Shown here: positions 1-5,413 of the stretch, piece by piece
Layout: each line of letters starts with the position of its first letter
Numbering within the stretch: position 1 is the stretch's first letter
NCBI GenBank assembly: GCA_947065955.1
Contig: CAMSXY010000021.1
Location: forward strand, 1-11,961
Origin: an uncultured Caryophanales bacterium
Lineage (GTDB): Bacteria > Bacillota_I > Bacilli_A > RF39 > UBA660
Length of the DNA stretch: 11,961 bases
Direction of reading: 5' to 3'
Notes under the pieces: generated by a model
Seen by the model: the letters and a program-made list of their open reading frames with translations, nothing else
Databases searched by the model: none
What the model was told of the DNA's origin: nothing
Made by a program: the position numbers and the translations under genes

Positions 1-318
1 CTAGCAGGAGCAACAGGTCCAACGGGGGCAACAGGTCCAACAGGAGCAACAGGTCTAGCAGGAGCAACAGGTCCAACAGGAGCAACAGGTCCAACAGGAG
101 CAACAGGTCCAACGGGAGCAACAGGTCTAGCAGGAGCAACGGGTCCAACAGGAGCAACAGGAGCAACGGGTCCAACAGGAGCAACAGGTCCAACAGGAGC
201 AACCGGTCCAACAGGAGCAACAGGTCTAGCAGGAGCAACGGGTCCAACAGGAGCAACAGGTCCAACAGGAGCAACAGGTCTAGCAGGAGCAACAGGTCCA
301 ATAGGAGCAACCGGTCCA
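1..318 (+). repeat. 18-bp tandem repeat encoding collagen hexads
   Basis: Tandem units of the form ggtccaacaggagcaaca (GPTGAT), with variants where ggtctagca (GLA) replaces ggtccaaca. The GLA variant (cta codon) occurs at positions 1, 55, 127, 226 and 280, that is at spacings of 54, 72, 99 and 54 bp. All are multiples of 9, and 99 is 5.5 units because of an extra GAT triplet around 147-165. All units stay in frame, so this is a coding repeat and not a CRISPR. It is more GC-rich than its surroundings and should be prone to replication slippage. Confidence 0.9.
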
Positions 319-432
319 ACGGGTCCGACAGGACCAACAGGAGAATCTGGAGTGACACCTACTTTTGTAATAGGAAGTGTGACAACAGGTGCTCCAGGAA
401 CCAGTGCATCTGTTACTATAATACCATCATAG
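1..432 (+). CDS. Collagen-like Gly-X-Y repeat protein, 5'-truncated by window edge
   Basis: Reading frame 1 is open from the first base to TAG at 430-432, giving 143 residues of a longer protein. Residues 1 to about 117 are uninterrupted Gly-X-Y triplets, mostly GAT, GPT and GLA, which should form a collagen-type triple helix. The tail reads PTFVIGSVTTGAPGTSASVT and then IIPS before the stop. The same IG(T/S)VTxGAPGTxAxVTI tail ends the next two genes. No C-terminal globular domain or sorting signal follows, so this is not an LPXTG wall protein. Thr in the Y position of GPT and GAT is the type of residue glycosylated in BclA-type spore filaments (family knowledge). The N-terminus lies outside the window; by analogy with its neighbours it probably starts with a YxLxFxLPxGPTG leader. 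A role on the spore surface is inferred from the absence of signal peptides in the sister genes, the adjacent glycosyltransferase and spore genes elsewhere in the window. Confidence 0.85.
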   Translation, partial: LAGATGPTGATGPTGATGLAGATGPTGATGPTGATGPTGATGLAGATGPTGATGATGPTGATGPTGATGPTGATGLAGATGPTGATGPTGATGLAGATGPIGATGPTGPTGPTGESGVTPTFVIGSVTTGAPGTSASVTIIPS

Positions 433-486
433 AGAAATTCTATTTTTATATAAAAAGTAAAAAAATATAGGGAAGGGGGAACAAAA

Positions 487-699
487 ATGCAAGATAGTGG
501 GAATAATTACACATTAGATTTTGTATTGCCTGCAGGGCCAACAGGTCCAGCTGGTGCAACAGGAGCAACAGGAGCAACAGGATTACAAGGCGTTCAAGGA
601 GAAACAGGTCCAACGGGTCCAGTACCAACAATATCTATTGGAACTGTAACAGCAGGCGCTCCAGGAACGGATGCATCTGTAACAATTAGACGTGCATAA
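487..699 (+). CDS. Collagen-like mini-protein (70 aa)
   Basis: The start ATG at 487 follows a strong ribosome site (gggaaggggga, 476-486 area). The 70-residue product has three parts. Residues 1-17 form a leader of the type YTLDFVLPAG. Residues 17-46 are Gly-X-Y triplets (GPT, GPA, GAT, GLQ, GVQ, GET). The rest is the tail PTISIGTVTAGAPGTDASVT followed by IRRA. There is no signal peptide, transmembrane segment or anchor. The N-terminal (D/N)Y-x-L-x-F-x-LP-x-GPTG pattern is shared with the next two genes and may be a targeting or trimerisation leader, comparable in position but not in sequence to the exosporium leader of BclA (inference). The gene lies 54 bp after the previous stop with no terminator visible between, so co-transcription is likely. 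The short Gly-X-Y block and missing globular head are unusual for a free-standing collagen-like protein. Confidence 0.8.
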   Translation: MQDSGNNYTLDFVLPAGPTGPAGATGATGATGLQGVQGETGPTGPVPTISIGTVTAGAPGTDASVTIRRA

Positions 700-781
700 A
701 AATTTAAAAAATGATTTTCTTCTTTATTTTTAAATGAAAAATTAAGCAATAAAAACTTTGCTTATAGAAGGGAGGATAAAA

Positions 782-1000
782 ATGCAAGATAACAATATTG
801 ATTATACATTGAATTTCGTATTACCTGCAGGGCCAACAGGACCTGTGGGGGAAACAGGAGCAACAGGACCAACAGGTGCTCAAGGAGACCCAGGAGAAGT
901 AGGACCAACAGGTCCTGCCCCTGTACTCGCTATTGGAACTGTTACAACAGGCGCTCCAGGAACAGGTGCAACGGTCACAATTACTCCAGTAACTCCTTAG
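782..1000 (+). CDS. Collagen-like mini-protein (72 aa), paralogue of the preceding gene
   Basis: I chose ATG 782 because agggagg sits 6-8 nt upstream and the product MQDNNIDYTLNFVLPAGPTG then aligns end to end with the previous gene. A longer frame from 758 lacks a ribosome site and adds eight unrelated residues. The order is leader (residues 1-17), about ten Gly-X-Y triplets (GPT, GPV, GET, GAT, GPT, GAQ, GDP, GEV, GPT), then tail PVLAIGTVTTGAPGTGATVT with ITPVTP at the end. As in its neighbours there is no secretion signal. The 82-bp gap upstream is AT-rich and holds a 6-bp inverted repeat, AAGCAA at 744-749 and TTGCTT at 758-763. It has no U-tract, so it is not a terminator and its role is unknown. 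A spore-surface role is inferred from context only. Confidence 0.8.
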   Translation: MQDNNIDYTLNFVLPAGPTGPVGETGATGPTGAQGDPGEVGPTGPAPVLAIGTVTTGAPGTGATVTITPVTP

Positions 1001-1025
1001 AAATTAAATAGAAAGGATGATAACG

Positions 1026-1613
1026 ATGAATTCGGCTGATAAAGAATATTTGTTAAATTTCACCCTACCACAAGGACCAACGGGACCAACAGGTCCAGCA
1101 GGGGTAAATATTGCCCGTTCTGCTTATCTTACAACTTTTAATGATGGGACCTCTGCCAATGGAATTACGGTTCAAAGTGGGGATAGATTACCAATCGATA
1201 GAGAAGAATTGGATATTAGTAGTTTAATTACTTTAGATACAAGTGATGAAACTATTCGATTTAATGTCGCTGGTTATTATAAAATTACATTTACTGTATC
1301 TGCTTATGTATTTTATTCTAATTCTACTTTTGATCCAACAACCGATTTTGTCTCTCTTGGATTTAAATTAGTTAATACTGATGATGTTTATATTGGAACA
1401 AGTCAATGGGTACTAAATGAAACACCAATTCAGTTAGTGGGGCAAGGAATTATTTCAGTTAATGATACAACTGCTTTATATGAACTTGTTAATTTAGGAC
1501 CTAAAAATATATGTTTAAATTCACCTGATTTGAAAAATACTGTTTCAACTTCTTATTTTACTAATTCGTTAATTACTATTGTAATAGAGTATTTAGGAAG
1601 ACAGGGAGCCTGA
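1026..1613 (+). CDS. Collagen-leader protein with C-terminal C1q/BclA-like jelly-roll domain
   Basis: ATG 1026 is preferred over ATG 1017: the ribosome site agaaagg (1010-1016) abuts 1017 but is 9 nt from 1026, and only the later start gives a leader comparable with the neighbours. The 195-residue product starts MNSADKEYLLNFTLPQGPTG, has only four Gly-X-Y triplets, and then a globular domain of about 165 residues. That domain begins NIARSAYLTTFNDGT and ends ITIVIEYLGRQGA. It alternates short beta strands (RFNVAGYYKITFTVSAYV, DFVSLGFKLV, LITIVIEYLG), the pattern of the C1q/TNF-like fold used as the C-terminal head of BclA-type exosporium filaments. The fold call rests on pattern, not on a search. 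The gene starts 25 bp after the previous stop and is followed by a terminator, so it closes the collagen-like operon. Its stop is TGA, which shows that this genome uses the standard code. Confidence 0.78.
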   Translation: MNSADKEYLLNFTLPQGPTGPTGPAGVNIARSAYLTTFNDGTSANGITVQSGDRLPIDREELDISSLITLDTSDETIRFNVAGYYKITFTVSAYVFYSNSTFDPTTDFVSLGFKLVNTDDVYIGTSQWVLNETPIQLVGQGIISVNDTTALYELVNLGPKNICLNSPDLKNTVSTSYFTNSLITIVIEYLGRQGA

Positions 1614-1626
1614 AAATGAATCATAG

Positions 1627-1661
1627 AAAACCTCTTTCTTACTATAGGAAGAGGTTTTTTT
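1627..1661 (+). terminator. Rho-independent terminator after collagen-like operon
   Basis: AAAACCTCTT (1627-1636) pairs perfectly with AAGAGGTTTT (1649-1658); two further pairs (U-G and C-G) shorten the loop. A run of T follows through 1661. Confidence 0.9.
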
Positions 1662-1729
1662 AACTACTCTTTTTATTTTTTAATTTCCTCTTTTTACTTT
1701 TTGCATATGATTATATAGAAAGGAGAACT

Positions 1730-2830
1730 ATGAATAAATATAAAATTTGTGTTTACGCAATAGCGAAAAACGAAGAAAAGTTTGTTGAACGTTGGGTTGA
1801 GTCAATGAAAGAAGCCGATAAAATATATGTTTTGGATACAGGTTCAACAGATAATACTTTAAAAAAATTAAGTGATTTGGGAGTCTTTGTTGAAAGAAAA
1901 GAGATTACTCCTTGGAGGTTTGATGTTGCTCGAAATGAATCTTTAAAAATGATTGATTTAGATACTGATATTTGTGTTTGTACAGACTTAGACGAAGTTT
2001 TTGTACCTGGATGGAGAAAACAATTAGAAGAAATATGGGATAAAAATATGACTTCTTTATATTATAATTATAATTGGTCTTTAGACGAGTTTGGAAATCC
2101 TAAAGTAAACTTTTATATTAATAAAATTCATGCCAGAGAAGGGTATATATGGACCCATCCTGTACATGAGGTACTAAAATATAATAAAGATAAACAAATA
2201 TCTAAAACAACCGATTTGATAACTTTAAATCATTATCCAGATTCTACAAAATCAAGAGGTCAATATTTGCCCCTTTTAGAGTTATCTGTAAAAGAAGATC
2301 CATTGGATGATAGAAATATGCACTATTTAGGTCGCGAGTATATGTACTATGAAAAATGGAATGAATGCATTGATACTCTTTTAAAACACTTGGCGTTAAA
2401 AAGTGCCACTTGGAAAGATGAAAGGTGTGCTTCTATGCGTTTTATTGCCCGATCTTATCGAGCTTTAAATCGTTATGAAGAAGCAAGAATGTGGCTAGAT
2501 AAAGCTATTTTAGAAGCTCCTTATTTAAGAGATCCTTATGTGGAAAGAGCTATTTTGGAAAGTCAATTGAATAATTGGCAAGCTGTTGAAAAATATTGTA
2601 AGGATGCCTTAAAATTAGAAAAAAATACAAAAAGTTATATCAATGAAGCTTTTAGTTGGGATCATACGGTTTTTGACCTATTATCAATTAGTCGATTTTA
2701 TCAAAATGATATCAAAGAAGCTTTTGAATATTCCAAATTAGCTCTTGAAATGGATCCAGAAAATGAAAGATTAATAAAAAATCATGCCATTATCCAATTA
2801 GCTTTAGAACAATCTAACAAAGAATCCTAA
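1730..2830 (+). CDS. GT2-family glycosyltransferase with C-terminal TPR-like repeats
   Basis: The start ATG 1730 has gaaaggag 5-12 nt upstream. The N-terminal half is a GT-A fold of family 2. It shows the opening strand ICVYAIAKNEE (residues 6-16), the nucleotide-binding DTGSTDNT (36-43), and the metal-binding acidic motif TDLDE (85-89). A later HPVHE (143-147) and NHYPDSTKSRG region is typical of the GT2/TPR subfamily that includes SunS-like enzymes. From about residue 195 to 345 the protein is helical, with TPR-like pairs such as YRALNRYEEARMWLDKAILEAP and EAFEYSKLALEMDPENERLI. The enzyme should transfer a sugar from a nucleotide-sugar donor in the cytoplasm; donor and acceptor cannot be read from sequence. 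Its position straight after four Thr-rich collagen-like genes suggests that these are the acceptors, as for BclA-type spore glycoproteins (inference). It is flanked by terminators, so it is its own transcript. No convincing promoter was found. Confidence 0.85.
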   Translation: MNKYKICVYAIAKNEEKFVERWVESMKEADKIYVLDTGSTDNTLKKLSDLGVFVERKEITPWRFDVARNESLKMIDLDTDICVCTDLDEVFVPGWRKQLEEIWDKNMTSLYYNYNWSLDEFGNPKVNFYINKIHAREGYIWTHPVHEVLKYNKDKQISKTTDLITLNHYPDSTKSRGQYLPLLELSVKEDPLDDRNMHYLGREYMYYEKWNECIDTLLKHLALKSATWKDERCASMRFIARSYRALNRYEEARMWLDKAILEAPYLRDPYVERAILESQLNNWQAVEKYCKDALKLEKNTKSYINEAFSWDHTVFDLLSISRFYQNDIKEAFEYSKLALEMDPENERLIKNHAIIQLALEQSNKES

Positions 2831-2835
2831 ATTAA

Positions 2836-2865
2836 AAAAAACTGTTATTTAAACAACAGTTTTTT
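2836..2865. terminator. Bidirectional terminator between glycosyltransferase and XRE gene
   Basis: AAAAAACTGTT (2836-2846) and AACAGTTTTTT (2855-2865) form an 11-bp perfect stem with an 8-nt loop and U-tracts in both directions. It serves two convergent genes. The minus-strand gene's stop codon (2849-2851) lies in the loop, so the hairpin is partly built from coding sequence. Confidence 0.88.
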
Positions 2866-3070
2866 CTTGTGTCTCTTTTAGGGAATCTTCATAAAAAATA
2901 GTGTCGGGTCTTTGTTCAAATAATCGCGCTATTTTGATTGCCATATCATAAGATAATCGTCTTTTTTTATTTTCAATTTGCCAATAATATGTTTTACTAA
3001 TCCCTAATAGTTCCGCCATTTTGCGGAAACTATAGTTATATTTTTGACGGTACTGCTTCAATGTTTCCAT
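2849..3070 (-). CDS. Small XRE-family DNA-binding protein (73 aa)
   Basis: The product METLKQYRQKYNYSFRKMAE and onward is a single helix-turn-helix domain of the Cro/CI (XRE) type. The recognition unit is SFRKMAELLGISKTYYWQIE (residues 14-33), followed by the usual third-helix and scaffold segment LSYDMAIKIARLFEQRPDTIF. After about residue 63 only a short charged tail remains, so there is no sensor or oligomerisation domain. GGAG lies 8-11 nt upstream of the ATG on the minus strand and a TTGAAA-N17-TATAAT promoter precedes it. The gene is divergent from two other XRE genes and shares with them an intergenic region carrying a palindromic operator, so it may be part of a small regulatory switch (inference). 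Its targets are unknown. Confidence 0.82.
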   Translation of the reverse strand: METLKQYRQKYNYSFRKMAELLGISKTYYWQIENKKRRLSYDMAIKIARLFEQRPDTIFYEDSLKETQEKTVV

Positions 3071-3088
3071 ATATCACACTCCATTCTT

Positions 3089-3117
3089 ATTATATATTAA
3101 CTAGTAATTAATTTCAA
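3089..3117 (-). promoter_or_regulatory. Sigma-A promoter of minus-strand XRE gene
   Basis: On the minus strand, -35 TTGAAA (3117-3112) and -10 TATAAT (3094-3089) are separated by exactly 17 bp. The start codon is about 20 bp downstream of the -10. Confidence 0.75.
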
Positions 3118-3124
3118 GGAAAAA

Positions 3125-3141
3125 GTTACTTAAAAAGTAAT
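3125..3141. promoter_or_regulatory. Palindromic operator, copy 1 (TTACTT-N3-AAGTAA)
   Basis: TTACTT (3126-3131), AAA, AAGTAA (3135-3140) form a perfect palindrome. It lies 8 bp upstream of the minus-strand -35 box and just upstream of the -35 zone of the plus-strand XRE gene. The same palindrome, in the same flanking context gTTACTTaWAAAGTAATT, recurs before the next XRE gene. A binding site for one of the XRE proteins is the natural reading, but this is inferred. Confidence 0.65.
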
Positions 3142-3165
3142 TTTGTGTATTATTTGTTAAACATC

Positions 3166-3174
3166 TGTTATAAT
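3166..3174 (+). promoter_or_regulatory. Extended -10 promoter of first plus-strand XRE gene
   Basis: TG-N-TATAAT (3166-3174) is a consensus extended -10. The -35 region 17 bp upstream (TGTATT, 3146-3151) is poor, which fits an extended -10 promoter. The palindromic operator centre lies 36 bp upstream of the -10. Confidence 0.65.
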
Positions 3175-3204
3175 AATATTAACAAATGGATAACGGAGGT
3201 ATAT

Positions 3205-3558
3205 ATGATTGTAGGAAAACGAATTAAAGAAGCTCGCATTAAGAAGAAATTATCCCAGGAAGAATTAGGGGATATGCTTGGTGTTACAAAGGTCTCTGTT
3301 TGTGGATATGAAAAGGGAACTCGAACACCTACTATGAAAACTTTTTTAAAATTAATTGAGATTCTAGATTTAGAACCCAATCAACTTCTTGGACGTGATA
3401 TGCGAGTTATTACAGAAAGGGATCCTTATTATGCTGTTCGCATGGCCAAGGAGGATATTGCGATTATTTCGGAATTAAAACTGTATCCTAAGTTACATGC
3501 TCGTTTAAGAGAAGAACCTGTTCGTTTTTTTGAATTATTGAATAAAAAAATCAAATAA
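3205..3558 (+). CDS. XRE-family transcriptional regulator, paralogue 1 (117 aa)
   Basis: ATG 3205 is chosen because cggagg (3194-3199) precedes it and because MIVGKRIKEARIKKKLSQEE then matches the start of the downstream paralogue. The frame extends upstream to 3145, but that stretch contains the promoter. Residues 5-60 form a classic XRE helix-turn-helix, LSQEELGDMLGVTKVSVCGY with EKGTRTPT after it. The C-terminal half (about 65-117) is a charged helical segment beginning at the MAKEDI region, with LKLYPKLHARLREEPVRFFE near the end. It is conserved in the paralogue and not recognised as a known ligand-binding domain; dimerisation is a guess. About two thirds of positions are identical with the next gene in an ungapped hand alignment. 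No terminator separates the two, so read-through into the next gene is possible. Confidence 0.85.
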   Translation: MIVGKRIKEARIKKKLSQEELGDMLGVTKVSVCGYEKGTRTPTMKTFLKLIEILDLEPNQLLGRDMRVITERDPYYAVRMAKEDIAIISELKLYPKLHARLREEPVRFFELLNKKIK

Positions 3559-3560
3559 TC

Positions 3561-3577
3561 GTTACTTATAAAGTAAT
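3561..3577. promoter_or_regulatory. Palindromic operator, copy 2 (TTACTT-N3-AAGTAA)
   Basis: TTACTT (3562-3567), ATA, AAGTAA (3571-3576) form the same palindrome as the one centred at 3133. It begins 3 bp after the preceding gene's stop, and its centre is 35 bp upstream of the following -10 box, against 36 bp in copy 1. Confidence 0.65.
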
Positions 3578-3600
3578 TATGTTCCCGTATGGTTATTTCT

Positions 3601-3609
3601 TGCTATAAT
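3601..3609 (+). promoter_or_regulatory. Extended -10 promoter of second plus-strand XRE gene
   Basis: TG-N-TATAAT at 3601-3609 has the same design as the upstream paralogue's promoter and is followed by an identical 20-nt leader (3612-3631). Confidence 0.65.
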
Positions 3610-3639
3610 GGTATTAACAAATGGATAACGGGAGGAAAT

Positions 3640-3993
3640 ATGATTGTAGGACAGAGAGTTAAAACAGCAAGGTTAAATAAAAATTTATCACAAGAGGAAC
3701 TTGGAAATCTACTAGGTGTTACCAAAGTTTCGGTTTGTGGTTATGAAAGAGGGACGCGTATTCCTACGCTTTCTACATTTTTAAGTCTTTCTGAAATATT
3801 GGACTTGGAACCAAACTATCTTTTAGGAAGAGATGTGAAAGTTGTAAGTGAACAAGATGCTAAGTATTCTGTCAAGATGGCAAAAGAAGATATTCGATTA
3901 ATTCAAGCACTTAAAAAACACCCACAATTACACAAAAATTTACGCTTGGATCCAGATCGTTATTTAGAATTGATAGAGCGTAAACTTAAGTAA
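3640..3993 (+). CDS. XRE-family transcriptional regulator, paralogue 2 (117 aa)
   Basis: ATG 3640 follows gggagg (3630-3635) and gives MIVGQRVKTARLNKNLSQEE, collinear over all 117 residues with the upstream paralogue. The helix-turn-helix region is nearly unchanged: SQEELGNLLGVTKVSVCGYE with RGTRIPT after it. The first half is better conserved than the C-terminal half, where changes cluster (for example VVSEQDAKYS and KHPQLHKNLRLDPDRYLE). This suggests the same DNA target with altered partner or ligand contacts (inference). The gene carries its own copy of operator, extended -10 promoter and leader, and ends in a terminator. It is most simply the product of a tandem duplication that included the control region. 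Targets are unknown. Confidence 0.85.
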   Translation: MIVGQRVKTARLNKNLSQEELGNLLGVTKVSVCGYERGTRIPTLSTFLSLSEILDLEPNYLLGRDVKVVSEQDAKYSVKMAKEDIRLIQALKKHPQLHKNLRLDPDRYLELIERKLK

Positions 3994-4020
3994 AACACTT
4001 CTTTAAAGAGGTGTTTTTTT
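3992..4020 (+). terminator. Rho-independent terminator after XRE pair
   Basis: AAAACACTTCTT pairs with AAGAGGTGTTTT (one G-U pair) around a short loop near 4004-4005, with a T-run to 4020. The stem starts inside the stop codon of the preceding gene. Confidence 0.85.
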
Positions 4021-4033
4021 CAACTCCTTATTA

Positions 4034-4039
4034 TATAAT
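4034..4039 (+). promoter_or_regulatory. Possible -10 box for pyrimidine-nucleoside phosphorylase gene
   Basis: A perfect TATAAT lies 19 bp upstream of the start codon and just after the preceding terminator. The -35 position falls in the terminator T-run and has no good match, so only the -10 is supported. The transcript leader would be very short. Confidence 0.4.
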
Positions 4040-4057
4040 CAAATGGGGAGGAAATCT

Positions 4058-5332
4058 ATGAATATTATTTCTATTTTAGAGAAAAAAAGAAAAGGGGATT
4101 CTTTAAATCAGGATGAAATTGCCTTTTTTGTTAGTTCTTATGTGAATAAAGAAATTCCAGATTATCAAATGAGTGCTTTATTGATGGCGATAACAATTCA
4201 AGGAATGAGCGATGAAGAAACTTTTTTTCTTTGTGATGCGATGCTCAAAAGTGGAGAGCAGTTAGATTTATCCGATATTCAAGGAACTATTATAGATAAA
4301 CATTCAACAGGAGGTGTCGGTGATAAAACAACGCTTGTTTTAGGACCTTTATTAGCTTCTTGTGGTTTTAAAATGGCTAAAATGTCTGGGCGTGGTCTTG
4401 GTTTTACAGGAGGGACAATCGATAAGTTAGAATCCATTCCAGGTTTGGAAGTTACGATGTCTTTTGATGCGTTTAAAAAACAAGTACAGGATATTGGTTT
4501 TGCGCTTGTAAGTCAAATGGGAAATTTAGTGCCAGCCGATAAAAAAATTTATTCTTTAAGAGATGTAACAGGAACTGTTGATTCGATACCTCTTATAGCT
4601 TCTAGTATTATGAGTAAAAAAATTGCTAGTTCGGCTTCTTTTCTTGTTTTGGATGTGAAAGTAGGAGAGGGGGCTCTTTTAAAAACTGTAGAGGAAGCAA
4701 GAAGGCTGGCTTTCCTTATGATTAAAATCGGAAAACGGTATAACCGAAAGGTGATTTGTATTTTAACGAGTATGGAGGAGCCTCTTGGGTATACAATCGG
4801 AAATGCTCTTGAGGTAAAGGAAGCAATTTCTATGTTAAAACATGAAGAGACTTCTAAAGACTTTTATACTGTTGTTATGGAAATTGCCTCTCTTTTCCTT
4901 ATAGAGGAGAGAAATATTTCGAAGGAAGAGGCTTTAAAAATTTTGGAGGAAGAAATTGCTTCTTTTCGAGCTTATGACTGTTTTAAAAAGTTTGTTCAAT
5001 ATCAAAAAGGGGATATCTCTTTGATAGAAAAGGCTCCTTTTGTTCTTTCCATTCAAAGTGAAAAGGAAGGATATATTGAAAAAGTACATGCTTTAAAACT
5101 TGCTGAACTTGCAAGAAATCTTGGAGCGGGTCGTTTAGAAAAAGGGGATACGATTGAACCTAGTGTTGGATTTGTTTTAAGGAAAAAAGTAGGAGACTTT
5201 GTGAAAGTAGGGGAGGAACTTATTGAAGTTCACTATAAAAAGGATGTATGCCCAAAAGAAGATATTCTTGCTTGTTTTCAAATTGGAAGTGAGAAAAAAT
5301 GCCCTCAACTGATTTATGAAGTTCTTAGATAA
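4058..5332 (+). CDS. pdp: Pyrimidine-nucleoside phosphorylase
   Basis: This cytoplasmic salvage enzyme splits thymidine or uridine with phosphate into the free base and (deoxy)ribose-1-phosphate. ATG 4058 follows ggggagg (4045-4051); the frame extends to 4043 but that would place the ribosome site inside the gene. The 424 residues match the family length (about 430-440). Visible signatures are DKHSTGGVGDK (80-90), which binds phosphate, and the family motif SGRGLGFTGGTIDKLE (110-125). The pyrimidine-binding residues correspond to His85, Arg171, Ser186 and Lys190 of E. coli DeoA: here His82, Arg168 (LRDVTGT), Ser183 and Lys187 (SSIMSKK), all at a constant offset of three. The C-terminal domain has LGAGRLEKGDTIEPSVGFVL and RKKVGDFVKVGEELIE. 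Low-GC Gram-positive members accept both uridine and thymidine, hence pdp instead of deoA; specificity cannot be settled by eye. Other deo genes (deoC, nupC) are not in the window. Confidence 0.93.
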   Translation: MNIISILEKKRKGDSLNQDEIAFFVSSYVNKEIPDYQMSALLMAITIQGMSDEETFFLCDAMLKSGEQLDLSDIQGTIIDKHSTGGVGDKTTLVLGPLLASCGFKMAKMSGRGLGFTGGTIDKLESIPGLEVTMSFDAFKKQVQDIGFALVSQMGNLVPADKKIYSLRDVTGTVDSIPLIASSIMSKKIASSASFLVLDVKVGEGALLKTVEEARRLAFLMIKIGKRYNRKVICILTSMEEPLGYTIGNALEVKEAISMLKHEETSKDFYTVVMEIASLFLIEERNISKEEALKILEEEIASFRAYDCFKKFVQYQKGDISLIEKAPFVLSIQSEKEGYIEKVHALKLAELARNLGAGRLEKGDTIEPSVGFVLRKKVGDFVKVGEELIEVHYKKDVCPKEDILACFQIGSEKKCPQLIYEVLR

Positions 5333-5365
5333 GACGTCAAAATTTGTCAAAAAGAATCGAATGGC

Positions 5366-5394
5366 TTGCTTATAAAAAATTTCTGTTATATGAT
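5366..5394 (+). promoter_or_regulatory. Possible promoter for rpoZ
   Basis: TTGCTT (5366-5371), 17 bp, TATGAT (5389-5394). The predicted start of transcription falls almost at the ribosome site, so the leader would be very short. No clear terminator separates pdp from rpoZ, and read-through from pdp is an alternative. Confidence 0.4.
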
Positions 5395-5413
5395 TAAAAT
5401 AGGAGATGATAAA

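Noticed and set aside
1..318. Regular short repeats resembling a CRISPR array
   Set aside because: The units are contiguous, 18 bp, without unique spacers, and translate in frame as Gly-X-Y triplets that continue into a tailed protein.
446..631. Leu-rich open frame on the minus strand
   Set aside because: It is the antisense shadow of Gly-X-Y codons and has no ribosome site; the plus-strand gene is supported by paralogues.
758..781. Earlier start for the 72-aa collagen-like protein
   Set aside because: It has no ribosome site, and the extra residues come from the leader that contains the real ribosome site and a hairpin.
1017..1025. ATG 1017 as start of the C1q-like protein
   Set aside because: The ribosome site abuts this ATG; ATG 1026 has proper spacing and matches the paralogues' N-termini.
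1704..1712. Sigma-K/sigma-E -10 (CATATGATT) before the glycosyltransferase
   Set aside because: The downstream half does not fit CATAnnnTA or CATACAnT well, and no AC or ATA -35 element lies at the right distance.
2849..3993. Prophage remnant suggested by three XRE genes
   Set aside because: No integrase, structural gene, attachment repeat or tRNA is present; the flanks are ordinary chromosomal genes.
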